From NCBI RefSeq assembly GCF_017874035.1, contig NZ_JAGGKV010000003.1, positions 1 to 64,000 of the forward strand: 64,000 bases of DNA, given 5' to 3'. The position numbers and the translations under genes were made by a program. The stretch comes from Paenibacillus aceris (lineage in GTDB: Bacteria; Bacillota; Bacilli; Paenibacillales; NBRC-103111). Below are positions 17,956-27,981 of the stretch, in pieces; within the stretch, counting starts at the first letter, position 1; every line of letters begins with the position of its first letter. Under the pieces are notes generated by a model that was not told the DNA's origin, ran no database searches, and saw nothing but the letters and a program-made list of their open reading frames with translations.

Positions 17956-19041
17956 TTATGATTTGGGCACCCAGCATTGGCGCTCTGTCGTGATGGTTTC
18001 ACCGGTTTGAATCGCTTTCTCGATCATCATCCCAATATACTGGTCCTGCGAAGCCTCTTCAAGACTATAGAAGCTAGGTCCGCCAAACGTGTAGTCCGCC
18101 ATTTTTTGCAAACATGCGGCAATGGCAATCTCGTCATCGTATAACCTCGCCGGGGCGAACGGATTCTCGTAGACCCATCGTTCTCCGCAAAGAATCCCTT
18201 TCAAATAATACCCTTCTGCATTTTCCAGCTCGCCTTTATTCATACGCTGCAGCTCCATTCGAAGCTCCGTGCACGATTCCTGTTGAATCAGGACCCGGTT
18301 ATCGAAGATTTCCCCGCGCTCTCCTCTGACAGATAAATGATTCGAGCGTGTCCATGAACGGTGCTGGTCTTTCGTAAAATCATAGATTCCCAGACGGTCC
18401 CCGAAGTCCAACCATGCCAAATCCCTCTGCAATGGAATCCGTTTATCTTCTGTGGGCGGACCGCTGCGTGTAGGTCCCTGAACCCACTCCGACTCAAAAC
18501 GCATCGCCTTAATGCGCACGTCTTCGAAGTTCACCCCGAGCATTTTCCGAATTAAGCTGACGCCATGATATAAATGTGAAATCGATACAGTCGTTTCGGT
18601 AATTTTACCAAGCCGACCTGATTGGATAAGCTCCAATCTAGCTTGCTGCACCGGGTGAAAATGGTACTGCTCCGCTACCTGAACACGAGCACCATGAAGG
18701 GTTAATTTATCATGCAGAAGCTGGAGTCCAGCCAAATCTGGAGCAGGCGGTGTTTCCAGCAAGACAGGGATACCAAGTTCTGATAGCTTCAAAAGATAAT
18801 CCAGACTTTGCGCAGGTGAGACAGAGACGACCACAAAATCAGGCTGCTCTTTCTCAAGAAGCTGCTCAAGCGTTCTGTATGTCGACGTTCCCCACTTCGA
18901 CTCCATTTCCTTGGCTTTGTCCTCGCTCCTTACAACCATTCCGCTAATTTCAAACCGCTCTGGCAGTGCCTGAGCAATTCTTAGAAAATATTGCGCCCGA
19001 AAACCGGCACCACCGATCAAGCTAAATTTCACTGGACTCAA
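17956..19041 (-). CDS. Gfo/Idh/MocA-family oxidoreductase
   Basis: This 361-residue NAD(P)-dependent sugar or inositol oxidoreductase has an N-terminal Rossmann fold (FSLIGGAGFRAQYFLRIAQ) and a C-terminal alpha/beta domain. The usual EKP active-site motif is represented by LLETPPAPDL, with Thr instead of Lys, a deviation that may alter or abolish dehydrogenase activity. It sits 15 bp before the GH105 gene and 24 bp after the alcohol dehydrogenase, so it probably handles a uronic acid or its product. The substrate cannot be assigned. Confidence 0.85.
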   Translation of the reverse strand: MSPVKFSLIGGAGFRAQYFLRIAQALPERFEISGMVVRSEDKAKEMESKWGTSTYRTLEQLLEKEQPDFVVVSVSPAQSLDYLLKLSELGIPVLLETPPAPDLAGLQLLHDKLTLHGARVQVAEQYHFHPVQQARLELIQSGRLGKITETTVSISHLYHGVSLIRKMLGVNFEDVRIKAMRFESEWVQGPTRSGPPTEDKRIPLQRDLAWLDFGDRLGIYDFTKDQHRSWTRSNHLSVRGERGEIFDNRVLIQQESCTELRMELQRMNKGELENAEGYYLKGILCGERWVYENPFAPARLYDDEIAIAACLQKMADYTFGGPSFYSLEEASQDQYIGMMIEKAIQTGETITTERQCWVPKS

Positions 19042-19065
19042 CTTAACTACCTCCCCATACTCGGC

Positions 19066-20133
19066 TTATAGAACTTCGTTCGGATATACCATGACCTTCA
19101 GGCTGCCGCTCTTATTATGAATGGCGCGCTCCAATGCGTCCTGCGTCTGCTCCAGCGGATAGCGGTCTGTAATAAGCGCCATTGCGTCAATCCCGTCTCC
19201 GGCAAGAAACTTAATGCCTGTCGGATACGTATTTGCATAACGGAAAACCCCATAAATATCAATTTCATTGTCCGCCATGAACGGGACATTCAGCGGAATT
19301 TCATCCTGCGCAGGCAAGCCTACGATCACAAGCTTGCCGCCTCGGCGCAGTGAGTAGAGCGCCGATTGTAAAGCTCTCGCATTGCCGGCAGTCTCCCAAG
19401 CGGCATCCACGCCAAGCCCATCCGTCATCTCCTTGATGCGCTGAACCGCATCTTCTTCTTTGACGTTGATGACGTCCGTCGCTCCCAACCGTTTGGCAGC
19501 ATCCAATCGTACCTGCTCCAGATCGGTGACAATAATCCGGCTTGCACCGAATGATTTTGCTGCCGCAACGGCCATTAGGCCGACTGGGCCCATGCCCATG
19601 ATGGCAACCGTCGAACCCGGCTGCAAGCTGCAGCGCTTAGCCGCATGAATGCCGACCGAGAACGGCTCGACCAGTGCCGCCGCCTCAAAGGACAAATGAT
19701 CCGGAATGGCGAACACCATATCCGCGCGGATTTTCATATACTGGACGAAAGCGCCGTCCACTGGCGGTGTCGCCAGGAACTGCACATCCGGGCACAGATT
19801 GTAACGGCCTTCCTTACAAGCCTGACAGTGTCCGCAGGTCACGCCGGGCTCGATCGCAACGCGGTCGCCGAGGCTCACATTCGTTACGGAGGCTCCTACA
19901 GCCGCGATAATTCCGGCGCATTCGTGCCCAAGAATAATCGGCTTTTCAACAACATAGCGGCCAATTCTGCCATTTTCAAAATAATGAACGTCCGAACCGC
20001 ATACACCGACCGCCATCACTTTGATTAACACTTCATTGGCGCCAACTTGCGGGACAGGGCGCTCCTCCATCACGATCGTTCCTGGCTTCGTCATGACAGC
20101 CGCTTTCATCATTGCTGGTAGTTGTTCTTTCAT
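19066..20133 (-). CDS. Zinc-dependent polyol/alcohol dehydrogenase
   Basis: This 355-residue medium-chain dehydrogenase is of the sorbitol/L-iditol/threonine dehydrogenase group. Catalytic zinc ligands are C45 (GVCGSD), H70 and E71 (GHECAG). The structural zinc site is C100, C103, C106 and C114, and the NAD-binding motif is GMGPVG. AGAAGGAGCGGG lies upstream of the ATG. It follows the response regulator gene by 21 bp and precedes the Gfo/Idh gene, suggesting reduction or oxidation of a sugar acid released by the pathway. The true substrate is unknown. Confidence 0.9.
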   Translation of the reverse strand: MKEQLPAMMKAAVMTKPGTIVMEERPVPQVGANEVLIKVMAVGVCGSDVHYFENGRIGRYVVEKPIILGHECAGIIAAVGASVTNVSLGDRVAIEPGVTCGHCQACKEGRYNLCPDVQFLATPPVDGAFVQYMKIRADMVFAIPDHLSFEAAALVEPFSVGIHAAKRCSLQPGSTVAIMGMGPVGLMAVAAAKSFGASRIIVTDLEQVRLDAAKRLGATDVINVKEEDAVQRIKEMTDGLGVDAAWETAGNARALQSALYSLRRGGKLVIVGLPAQDEIPLNVPFMADNEIDIYGVFRYANTYPTGIKFLAGDGIDAMALITDRYPLEQTQDALERAIHNKSGSLKVMVYPNEVL

Positions 20134-20154
20134 TTCTTCCCGCTCCTTCTATCT

Positions 20155-21774
20155 TTATTTAATGAGCTCTGTCGGATTCATGCCGGTAAATTTCTTGAAA
20201 AGTGTGCTGAAATAGGGCACGTTTTTGTAGCCAACCTGCTCCGCTACCTCATAGACGAGCATATTTCTTTCCAGCAGCAGTTCTCTTGCTTTTTCAATGC
20301 GCACACGCGTTAAGTAGGTGTTGAACGTTTCGCCTGTCATATTTTTGAAAATGATCGACAAGTGATTTCGCGAGATATACACCTTATCTGCCAAATCGGC
20401 AAGTGTCATATCATCCGCGTAATGCTCATGAATATATTGTGTCATAAAATCGACGGCTTGTCTGTGTTTGCTGTTTCCTCTCCACTGCCGGCTGTTGAAA
20501 ATAACAGATATTTTGGCAGTAAGCCATTCCGATAATTGCTCCGGCAAGGTCAGTCCGACCATTTCTTTCACTATCTGGTCATTCGGGAAAATGTCATCCA
20601 GCACCATACCAACCTCATAGAGACAATAGGCGAAAATCCCCCACAGCTCTCCGGCCAGCATCTGCACGTAATCCGGCGTTATCCCTCTTTGCTCTTTCAG
20701 CTGTTCGATATATTGGGCCACAAGCTGCTGAGCCTGAGTTTCCTGAGAAGCCTTCATAGCGCCAGCCAACTCAAAATAAAACTTGGCCGGCCGGATCACT
20801 ATCGTCCCCTGATCACTTCTCATTTCCTCGCTATAGGCAAATAAATCATAGGCCGGAGCAACACGCCGAGCTCTCAAATCAATGGCGCGGAACGCCTCTT
20901 CCGTCGAATCCGGCATTTCCGTCCAATCATCTTTGGTGCCTCCGATGCCGACACGAATGACCAGATTCAAATAACTTTTGATACAGTCAATAAGCCTGAT
21001 CCCAAGATCGCCAAGCTCCTTTTCCAGCTCTTGCTGCGAGCAGCAGGCCTCCGGATGAAGAATAAGAACAGCTCGTGTTCCATGAAGTTCCACATATTCA
21101 ATCTCACCAAACGTTTCGCGCGCGATCTCGCAGGCGATATTGCTAATTGCAAAACGAAACAAGCTCCAGTCAGGCAGCGACAGGTTCGCAGTGCGAACAT
21201 CACGAATTAGATCGATGCCAATGACAACATGTTTGCTCTCGGCCCAAAAGCGGTAAGGCTCCGGCAGCCGATCCTCATTGCGATAAGAGCTGTCCAAGGT
21301 GCCGGCGACAGCCGACTTCACCCATTCCTTTTCGATAAATGGCTCGTACATCATCAATTTCTGTTGAAGCTCGTCCTGTTTGATTCGCTTCTCTTCTTCT
21401 TCCATCAGCTCCTGCGCGACTTTATTTAGAATTGTTTTCAACGTAGGGACACTGATAGGCTTTGATAAATAATCGGTGACATTGTACCGAAGTGCTTGCC
21501 TCGCGTGCTCAAAATCCTGGTAGCCGCTCAGAATAATGATTTTTCCGCAATACCCTTCATTTCTTAACTGTTCAATCATATCAAGGCCGTTCATAACCGG
21601 CATATAAATATCTGTGATGACAATATCCGGCGCAGATGATCGAATGAGTTCCAAACCCTCCTCACCGTTCAACGCTTCCCCAGCCCATTCTGCGTCCAGT
21701 TCATCCCAAGGTATGGCTCGTTTCATTCCCTGAAGAACTTGGCGTTCATCGTCTATGATGGCAATCTTCCACAC
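20155..21774 (-). CDS. YesN-type response regulator (receiver + AraC HTH)
   Basis: This 539-residue response regulator has a receiver domain (1-120) with phosphoacceptor D55 in IVITDIYMPVMNG. A divergent middle region (about 150-410) follows, and an AraC-type double helix-turn-helix occupies about 435-537 (DMTLADLADKVYISRNHLS...VGYKNVPYFSTLFKKFTGMNP). It pairs with the histidine kinase encoded upstream. It leads a transcript with the dehydrogenase, Gfo/Idh and GH105 genes, all within 24 bp of each other. Its own promoter carries a 29-base box repeated upstream of the binding-protein gene, so it is the prime candidate for the binding factor. Confidence 0.93.
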   Translation of the reverse strand: MWKIAIIDDERQVLQGMKRAIPWDELDAEWAGEALNGEEGLELIRSSAPDIVITDIYMPVMNGLDMIEQLRNEGYCGKIIILSGYQDFEHARQALRYNVTDYLSKPISVPTLKTILNKVAQELMEEEEKRIKQDELQQKLMMYEPFIEKEWVKSAVAGTLDSSYRNEDRLPEPYRFWAESKHVVIGIDLIRDVRTANLSLPDWSLFRFAISNIACEIARETFGEIEYVELHGTRAVLILHPEACCSQQELEKELGDLGIRLIDCIKSYLNLVIRVGIGGTKDDWTEMPDSTEEAFRAIDLRARRVAPAYDLFAYSEEMRSDQGTIVIRPAKFYFELAGAMKASQETQAQQLVAQYIEQLKEQRGITPDYVQMLAGELWGIFAYCLYEVGMVLDDIFPNDQIVKEMVGLTLPEQLSEWLTAKISVIFNSRQWRGNSKHRQAVDFMTQYIHEHYADDMTLADLADKVYISRNHLSIIFKNMTGETFNTYLTRVRIEKARELLLERNMLVYEVAEQVGYKNVPYFSTLFKKFTGMNPTELIK

Positions 21775-21885
21775 AACGCTGGCCTCCTAACCTTCAACTA
21801 ATGTTAACTTAAGCGACTGCTATGTCATATAACTTTGGCCCGGAACAGACATTAGTTCCAGGCTTAATTATTCCATATATCCAAA

Positions 21886-21951
21886 CATACTTTCATAGTA
21901 TCAATCCATGCTCGTCTTTGAAATAAGAGAGATGCACGATTTATTTTAAAA
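21886..21951 (-). promoter_or_regulatory. Response-regulator box and promoter of the YesN-type gene
   Basis: On the minus strand TCGTGCATCTCTCTTAT lies exactly 17 bases before ATTGATACTATGAAAGTA. The same two elements, at the same spacing, occur upstream of the binding-protein gene at 30171. TACTAT would be the -10 hexamer; no good -35 is present, as expected for an activator-dependent promoter. The site is about 110-175 bases upstream of the start codon at 21774. Confidence 0.65.
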
Positions 21952-21960
21952 TACAACGAA

Positions 21961-23718
21961 CTACTCCGCTTTAACCAGTTGATCTTTCGCCGGGGGCTCA
22001 GTCAGCCGGGGAAGATCAATGATGACACGTGTACCTCCCTCTGCCCGCTCCGTCAAGGTAATGCCATGATCTCCGCCGAAATAGCCGGCTATTCGTTCCT
22101 TCACATTGCGGATTCCGTATCCTCCGGTATGCCTTTTATGTTTCCTTTCCACTGCCTGCTGAAGTCCGACCCCATTGTCATCGATCGTAATTTGGATGCT
22201 ATCCTGCCTATCCTGCAGCTTAATATGAATGTGGCCCTGACTTCGCGTATTAAAGCCGTGAACAATTGCATTTTCCACGAAAGGCTGAAGTGTCAACTTA
22301 GGGATGAATAGCTCTCGAATGTCCGGAGATACCTCAATTTCGTAGTCGAGTCCCGTTCTCCACCTTAGCTGCTGAATTTCTAGATAGCACTCGATATGCA
22401 TAAGCTCCTCGCCAATGGTGATAAAGCTATCCCCGTTCGAGAGGCCGATCCGAAACATCCGTCCCATTAACTCCAAGATGCGGCTGATTTCGTCCTGCCC
22501 TGCTTCAATCGCCATCCAATTCAGCTGATCCAGCGTATTGTAAAGGAAATGCGGGTTAATATTTGCTTGAAGCGCCTCAATCTCCGCTTTACGCTGCTGC
22601 TCATATCTGCGCTGCAGGGAGAGATACAGCTCTTCGATTCGCTCATTCTGCTTACGGTAGCCGGAGAATAAATAACCGAATTCATTTTGATAATCGACCG
22701 GAAGCTCCACATTATTACCGCCTACGGAATAGACGCCCATTGCGTTCACAAGCTTTTTGATCGGCTTTGTGAACTGTTTGCTCAAATAATGCGTCAGGAG
22801 CAGCGTCAACAGAACAGCCGCAATCCCGATCAAACCGATCACTTCGGCCAGCCTGATACTGCCTTCCGTAATGTCGTGCCATGGCGTGATCTCAACCAAC
22901 GTCCAGTTGGAATCGAGTAGCTTTGAGTACACCAGAAGGGAATCGCCCGCTTCGGTACTGCTCTTGGTGCGAACAAAGCCCGATTGCTTCATTTTTGCAT
23001 CGCCGTCAATCCACTTAGACAGCTCGTTATGGTCCGGGATTTGGCCAATTTTCAAAAATTGTTCTCCCCGCGAGTCAATCATAATCCGGTTCGATATGGA
23101 TGAATGTCCGGCGAGCAGGCTCCTAATTTGATCAGCTTTTACGTGAATGACCAGAACCCCTAAGTACTTATCGTCGTACATAATTTTTCTGGCAAAACTC
23201 AGGACCGGCACATCCCCTTGAAAGCTTGGAATTTGATGCTCGATGGACCATGTAAAATCATTCCCCGTCAGCAGCTCAGCCCAGGGCTGCTTATTCAAAT
23301 CCGCCATATCTCGGAACTGAATATAGCTTTTAGCATCGCCTTGAAGCGGACGGTTCATATACAAATCAATCCCTTGGATGAGTGGAATCGAATAGGTCAA
23401 ATTCGCAAGCGCCTTTTCAACGCTCATGGATCCCCGGTACCGGTCGAACTCATCCTGTTTATTGGTCAAAAAGGTAATCAATTCATTGTCGCGAGACGTA
23501 GACAACGAGATTTGTTCAATGGTAACCAGCCTTGTCGTAATTTCATTATTCAGCTCGTCCAGCAGCTTTTGCTGGTACTGAAACGTAGTTTGGGCAAGCT
23601 CCTTCGATGATATGCTGTAACTGGCCCATACGCTGCAAGCCAGCACAACAATAATGAACCCCGCAAAGCTGCGGAAAAACAAATGATCGATTCTAAACTT
23701 TTTGAAAGGATTTGTCAT
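21961..23718 (-). CDS. YesM-type sensor histidine kinase
   Basis: This 585-residue membrane kinase has a first TM helix (about 15-33), an extracytoplasmic Cache-like sensor (about 35-275), a second TM helix (about 280-302) and a HAMP domain. A His_kinase region with the phosphoacceptor in ANINPHFLYNTLDQLNWMA follows, then an HATPase domain with the N box FVENAIVHGF and the GGYGIRNVKERI glycine box. It probably senses an oligosaccharide, perhaps through the binding protein of this locus, and phosphorylates the regulator encoded downstream. A hairpin separates it from the permease genes, and GGGAG precedes the ATG. Confidence 0.93.
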   Translation of the reverse strand: MTNPFKKFRIDHLFFRSFAGFIIVVLACSVWASYSISSKELAQTTFQYQQKLLDELNNEITTRLVTIEQISLSTSRDNELITFLTNKQDEFDRYRGSMSVEKALANLTYSIPLIQGIDLYMNRPLQGDAKSYIQFRDMADLNKQPWAELLTGNDFTWSIEHQIPSFQGDVPVLSFARKIMYDDKYLGVLVIHVKADQIRSLLAGHSSISNRIMIDSRGEQFLKIGQIPDHNELSKWIDGDAKMKQSGFVRTKSSTEAGDSLLVYSKLLDSNWTLVEITPWHDITEGSIRLAEVIGLIGIAAVLLTLLLTHYLSKQFTKPIKKLVNAMGVYSVGGNNVELPVDYQNEFGYLFSGYRKQNERIEELYLSLQRRYEQQRKAEIEALQANINPHFLYNTLDQLNWMAIEAGQDEISRILELMGRMFRIGLSNGDSFITIGEELMHIECYLEIQQLRWRTGLDYEIEVSPDIRELFIPKLTLQPFVENAIVHGFNTRSQGHIHIKLQDRQDSIQITIDDNGVGLQQAVERKHKRHTGGYGIRNVKERIAGYFGGDHGITLTERAEGGTRVIIDLPRLTEPPAKDQLVKAE

Positions 23719-23753
23719 GCGGTTTGCGCTCCCGTTAAGTATCCGATTAGGCG

Positions 23754-23797
23754 AAAGAAACGGTAAAACAACGAAATGGCTTCGCTGCTTTACCGTT
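23754..23797 (-). terminator. Hairpin after the permease pair
   Basis: ACGGTAAAACAACGAA (23760-23775) is the inverse of the later TTCGCTGCTTTACCGT with one mismatch. It lies between the permease stop and the kinase start. The following minus-strand sequence has only interrupted T residues, so it may be a weak terminator or a processing hairpin. Confidence 0.5.
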
Positions 23798-23824
23798 CTA
23801 TGAATTCGTTATTTGTTTTTCATC

Positions 23825-24667
23825 TTATCCTTTAATACCTGTCGTTGCAATCCCTTCGACAAAGTACTTCTGCAAGAACATGAAGACAATTGTCGCAGGC
23901 ACAATCGATACAAGCGACATCGCAAGCAGTTGTCCCCACTCCTGTCCCGATTGCGAATCATTAATCATCCGCAGGGCTAGACCGACGGTATACTTATCGA
24001 CTGAGTTAATATAAAGCAGATGGCCCAGGAAATCATCCCAATTCCATAGGAAGCAGAAAATCATGACCGTAACAATCGCCGGCTTCGTAAGCGGCATAAC
24101 AATTCGCCAATAAATGCCGAACCACGAGCAACCGTCCATTTTGGCCGATTCATCCAGCTCTTTGGGAATCCCGCGCACGAATTGGATGAGCAAGAAGACG
24201 AAGAACGTTCCGCCTGCACCGCTGGCGAGCAAATGCGGCACAATAAACGGCAAGTACGTATTCACCCAACCTAACTGGTGGAACATGGCATACTGCGGAA
24301 TAATGAGCACTTGCCCTGGAAGCATCAGTGTGACCATGAGCAGAGAGAACCAGAAGTTTTTCAGCGGGAAATCCAGCCTGCCGAAACCGAACGCGACAAG
24401 TGTGCTGGAAAGCAGCGTTACAGCCAGAACGGCAATTTCAAGTCCGAACGTGTTGACGTAAAAGTCAGTGAAGGAATGTCCCGGAACCGAATTCCAGCCG
24501 TTCACAAAGTTGCTCCATTGCGGCGTGGAAGGGAAAAGATTCGGCGAACTTAATTCAGCATTGGATTTCAACGATGCGCCGATCCACCAAAGGACCGGAT
24601 AAGCCATCAATAAACTGAAGGCGATCATGAACAGATGTCGGACAGCTTGGCCCCATTTAATGGTCAT
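23825..24667 (-). CDS. Sugar ABC transporter permease (MalG type, CUT1)
   Basis: This 280-residue inner-membrane permease has about six TM helices and the EAA loop (KELDESAKMDGCSWFGIYWRIVMPL) that docks the ATPase. It pairs with the overlapping upstream permease gene (4-base ATGA overlap). No ATPase gene exists in the locus, so a shared MsmX-like ATPase encoded elsewhere must energise it (inference from CUT1 systems of Bacilli). The likely cargo is an acidic xylo-oligosaccharide, given the GH67 neighbour. Confidence 0.92.
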   Translation of the reverse strand: MTIKWGQAVRHLFMIAFSLLMAYPVLWWIGASLKSNAELSSPNLFPSTPQWSNFVNGWNSVPGHSFTDFYVNTFGLEIAVLAVTLLSSTLVAFGFGRLDFPLKNFWFSLLMVTLMLPGQVLIIPQYAMFHQLGWVNTYLPFIVPHLLASGAGGTFFVFLLIQFVRGIPKELDESAKMDGCSWFGIYWRIVMPLTKPAIVTVMIFCFLWNWDDFLGHLLYINSVDKYTVGLALRMINDSQSGQEWGQLLAMSLVSIVPATIVFMFLQKYFVEGIATTGIKG

Positions 24668-25626
24668 TTGCTTTTCTTACCTCCCGTATCCGTTTCGTAA
24701 AACACCCAGTATTTGGAGGTACCGGCAATAATGGCCGCCACAATCACGATCATGACGAGCATGATCCATGCTAGTGCAGAAGAATAGCCTAGTTGATAGC
24801 GGCTAAACGCCCGTTCATATAAGTACATCGCATAGACGTAGGTGGAGTTCATCGGTCCGCCATTTGTAATGACATATGCCGAGGTGAACATTTGAAACGC
24901 ATTAATAACGCCCATAATCAAGTTAAAATAGATTGTCGGAGATAGCATCGGAAGTGTAATCTTAAAAAATTGCACAAACCGGTTCGCTCCATCTACCCCT
25001 GATGCTTCATAGAGATCATTCGGGATTTGCTTTAATCCAGCTAGAAAAATAACCATCGAAGATCCGAATTGCCATACGGTTAATAAAATTAGCGTCCACA
25101 AGGCTGTGCTCGGATTTGTAATCCAGCCAATCCCTTGAATGCCGAACTTGGCGAGAATTTCATTGAAAATCCCGTCAACGCCGAAAATGTTCCGCCATAG
25201 CAAGGACACCGCAATACTGCCCCCGATCAAAGACGGGAAATAGATCGCCGTACGGTATGCCGAGATCCCTTTCATTGCCTTATTCAGCAATACGGCCACT
25301 AGCAGAGCCGCGGCCAGCTTCAGCGGTACGGAAGCAAGCACGTATAAGAACGTGATTTTCACGGATTGCAGAAACTTGGCGTCCGCTGTAAAGATTCGCT
25401 CATAGTTATGAAATCCGACCCAGTTGATGGATTCCATCAGCGTATAGTCAGTAAAGGAGTAGTACAACGATAAAAACATGGGATAAGCAGTTAGCCCGAA
25501 AAATCCGAGCAACCACGGCAAAATAAATAAATATCCCGCAATTGGCGCGTCCCAACGACTTAGGAAAGAACGGCGTTTCTTGGTGCCCGCAGCGGCTTTC
25601 ACGGCAACGGCTGTGGAACGATTCAT
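24664..25626 (-). CDS. Sugar ABC transporter permease (MalF/UgpA type, CUT1)
   Basis: This 320-residue permease has six TM helices after a basic N-terminal tail and the EAA loop LKQIPNDLYEASGVDGANRFVQFFKITLP. It forms the heterodimeric channel with the next gene product. AGAGGTGAACC precedes the ATG. A strong terminator separates it from the GH67 gene upstream, so it must have its own promoter. One fits the box-plus-22-base layout at 25670-25718. Confidence 0.92.
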   Translation of the reverse strand: MNRSTAVAVKAAAGTKKRRSFLSRWDAPIAGYLFILPWLLGFFGLTAYPMFLSLYYSFTDYTLMESINWVGFHNYERIFTADAKFLQSVKITFLYVLASVPLKLAAALLVAVLLNKAMKGISAYRTAIYFPSLIGGSIAVSLLWRNIFGVDGIFNEILAKFGIQGIGWITNPSTALWTLILLTVWQFGSSMVIFLAGLKQIPNDLYEASGVDGANRFVQFFKITLPMLSPTIYFNLIMGVINAFQMFTSAYVITNGGPMNSTYVYAMYLYERAFSRYQLGYSSALAWIMLVMIVIVAAIIAGTSKYWVFYETDTGGKKSK

Positions 25627-25669
25627 GTAGGTTCACCTCTGCAGTTTGTCTGATTGCTTGTATAGATCA

Positions 25670-25718
25670 AGTATAAAGGTTGTTTCACATGTACTAAATG
25701 AGAGGAATAATCGAATTC
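25670..25718 (-). promoter_or_regulatory. Third, weaker copy of the response-regulator promoter layout
   Basis: On the minus strand AATTCGATTATTCCTCTCAT resembles the box at the other two promoters (AATTCG-TGCATCTCTCTTAT). It is followed after exactly 22 bases by TATACT, the same distance that separates box and TACTAT in the other two. It precedes the MalF-type permease gene. The match is degenerate, so confidence is moderate. Confidence 0.4.
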
Positions 25719-25793
25719 TTTCAAAATATCCCGATTTACAAAATTAAGAGCCCCCAACGTCTCCTATTTCATTCAAAAGTAGCTATTCTCATG

Positions 25794-25822
25794 AAAAAAG
25801 AGTCCCGAGGGACTCTTTTACA
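25794..25822 (-). terminator. Terminator after GH67 gene
   Basis: AAAAGAGTCCC and GGGACTCTTTTTT form a perfect stem with a two-base loop flanked by T residues on the minus strand, just after the alpha-glucuronidase stop. It closes the binding protein/Nif3/GH67 transcript. Confidence 0.9.
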
Positions 25823-25853
25823 TTTATTTTTCTAGCTGCAGTGGATGCCGCCA

Positions 25854-27923
25854 TTAATATATCTTTCTCCCTAACGCATCTGCAATGCCGCTCTTGCGGA
25901 AGAAGTACGTGTTGATCATATCGCGCCATTCTTTCGCATGCCCAGCTTGCTCAGCAAGGCGCTCCCCTACGTGTTTGTGCACAAGCTCGCCCACGCTTCC
26001 TTCAAGGCTGGCCCATCTCGCCACCAACTGTTCAGCCCGCTCCACGCCTTCAAAATGCGTGTTATAAATGTGCTGAATCACGGTTTGGCCTGAGTGCAGC
26101 ACATGCGTGTACGGCACATGATGGAAGAACAGCAGCAGCTCATCGGGGCAGCTTTCAACCGACTCGTACGTGTCGTAGTTCGCACCTTTGTACTGCGCCG
26201 CGTAACCAGTTCCGGTTGCCTTCGTCCGGTCGACACCGATGCCGTGGCAATCCGCAAAGTGATACGTTCCCCACTTCGAATATTCGTAGCCGTCTACGTT
26301 TGGTCCGTAGTGATGGTCTGGATTCACCATCCAGCCAACGCCGAGCGGCGACGTATAGGCCTCATAGATGCTCCATGAGTCCATGAGCATGCTCATCACC
26401 ACACTGACGAGCTTCTCGTCACCGCCGAAGGTCATGCGAATCCATTCCTCCGCAATTTCTTCAGCGGACAGATCCGGATTCCATGCCAAGCGGCCATATC
26501 CGTACAGATTCGCCTGTGCAAGCAAATGGCCTGTCCAATTGACATCGTCTCCAATATTGGACACGGCGGCAAAACCGCTGAGTTTATTGCCATGCAAGGA
26601 CCCATCAACAATACGTTTAATGCTGGACCCCTCACCCTTTGCATAGGTTTCGAAATCAAGCACTTCTTTCCACTGTGGTACGAGATAGCACAAGTGGCGC
26701 TGTTGCCCCGTATATTCCTGTGTAATCTGGAACTCGATCATCTGGTTCGTCGTCTCCATTGCTCCAATCAGCGGAGAAACAGGCTCCCGCACTTGGAAAT
26801 CCATAGGGCCATTCTTCACCTGCAAAATGACATTATCCATGAATCTTCCATCCAGCGGTTTAAAATGATCATAAGCCGCCCGCGCCCGGTCAGTCGCCCG
26901 GTCACGCCAATCCTGCTTGCAGTTGTACACGAAGCAGCGCCAAATAACAATGCCACCGTAAGGCTTAAGCGCCTCTGCCAGCATATTAGAGCCGTCAGCA
27001 TGATCGCGGTCATACGTAAACGGTCCCGGGCGATTCTCCGAATCCGCCTTCACCAAGAAGCCGCCAAAATCCGGAATCGCGGCATAAACTTCAGCTGCTT
27101 TGGCACGCCACCATTCACGCACTGCAGGGTCGAGCGGATCAGCTGTCGATAGCCCGCCGATTTCAAGCGGACTCGCATAGTTGACGCTCAAGAACAGCTT
27201 GATGCTGAACGAACGGAACACAGCAGCCACCTTGGCTACATCCGGGAGGTACTCACCCGTTATGAACTTCGATTCCCATTTATGAACGTTCACATTGTTG
27301 ATCGAGATCGCATTGAGCCCCGAAGAAGCCAGCAGCCTTGCATAATCGCGAACACGTGTCAGATCCGTTGTAATACGGTTATTTTCAAAGAAAATCGACT
27401 TCCCAGCGTAGCCCCGCTCAATACTACCATCGATGTTATCCCATTGATTGATCATGCGCAGCATGTTCACCGGGTTTTCAATCACGTCTAATTCGTTCAC
27501 AGCTTGTTTAGTACTGAAGAGTCGAAGCAAGTGAAAAGCTCCATACAAAACACCGGATGTCGATGATGCGCCAACCACGATACTGCCGCTCGCTTGATCT
27601 ATCTTGATCGCAAACCCTTCAGGCTTAATAGCCGAACGCGTCTCTTCGCCAAAAGTACGATCTACAAGCGCATTACCGCCGCCGAACGTACCCAGCGCAA
27701 TCACAGCGCCTCCTGCATCACTTTCAGCGACGCGAATCTCTTTGCCCAGCAACTTGCCGATACCCTGGGACAGTTCTTGGACAGCCGTACGAATCACTTC
27801 GTCTTTTTCCGTGCAAACAATTCGGCTGTGCACCGCATATTGGTCATAACGCTCGCCGGGCGCTATCGGATGAAATTCAAGCCAAGCATGGTAGCCGGTT
27901 TGTTTTGTTTTTGTATCGCTCAT
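25854..27923 (-). CDS. aguA: Alpha-glucuronidase GH67
   Basis: This 689-residue cytosolic enzyme removes (4-O-methyl)glucuronic acid from the non-reducing end of aldouronic xylo-oligosaccharides. The length and all landmark blocks of GH67 are present: [35 protein letters not shown] with the conserved Glu, [19 protein letters not shown] with the catalytic Asp/Glu pair, and [17 protein letters not shown]. No signal peptide is seen, so it works after import. GGAGAGGAAG precedes the ATG. It is the third gene after the binding protein and the Nif3-like gene, and is followed by a terminator. Confidence 0.96.
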   Translation of the reverse strand: MSDTKTKQTGYHAWLEFHPIAPGERYDQYAVHSRIVCTEKDEVIRTAVQELSQGIGKLLGKEIRVAESDAGGAVIALGTFGGGNALVDRTFGEETRSAIKPEGFAIKIDQASGSIVVGASSTSGVLYGAFHLLRLFSTKQAVNELDVIENPVNMLRMINQWDNIDGSIERGYAGKSIFFENNRITTDLTRVRDYARLLASSGLNAISINNVNVHKWESKFITGEYLPDVAKVAAVFRSFSIKLFLSVNYASPLEIGGLSTADPLDPAVREWWRAKAAEVYAAIPDFGGFLVKADSENRPGPFTYDRDHADGSNMLAEALKPYGGIVIWRCFVYNCKQDWRDRATDRARAAYDHFKPLDGRFMDNVILQVKNGPMDFQVREPVSPLIGAMETTNQMIEFQITQEYTGQQRHLCYLVPQWKEVLDFETYAKGEGSSIKRIVDGSLHGNKLSGFAAVSNIGDDVNWTGHLLAQANLYGYGRLAWNPDLSAEEIAEEWIRMTFGGDEKLVSVVMSMLMDSWSIYEAYTSPLGVGWMVNPDHHYGPNVDGYEYSKWGTYHFADCHGIGVDRTKATGTGYAAQYKGANYDTYESVESCPDELLLFFHHVPYTHVLHSGQTVIQHIYNTHFEGVERAEQLVARWASLEGSVGELVHKHVGERLAEQAGHAKEWRDMINTYFFRKSGIADALGRKIY

Positions 27924-27981
27924 GAGAAAATCTTCCTCTCCATGTATTCGTCATTCTTATTCATTACATTTATGACATTAG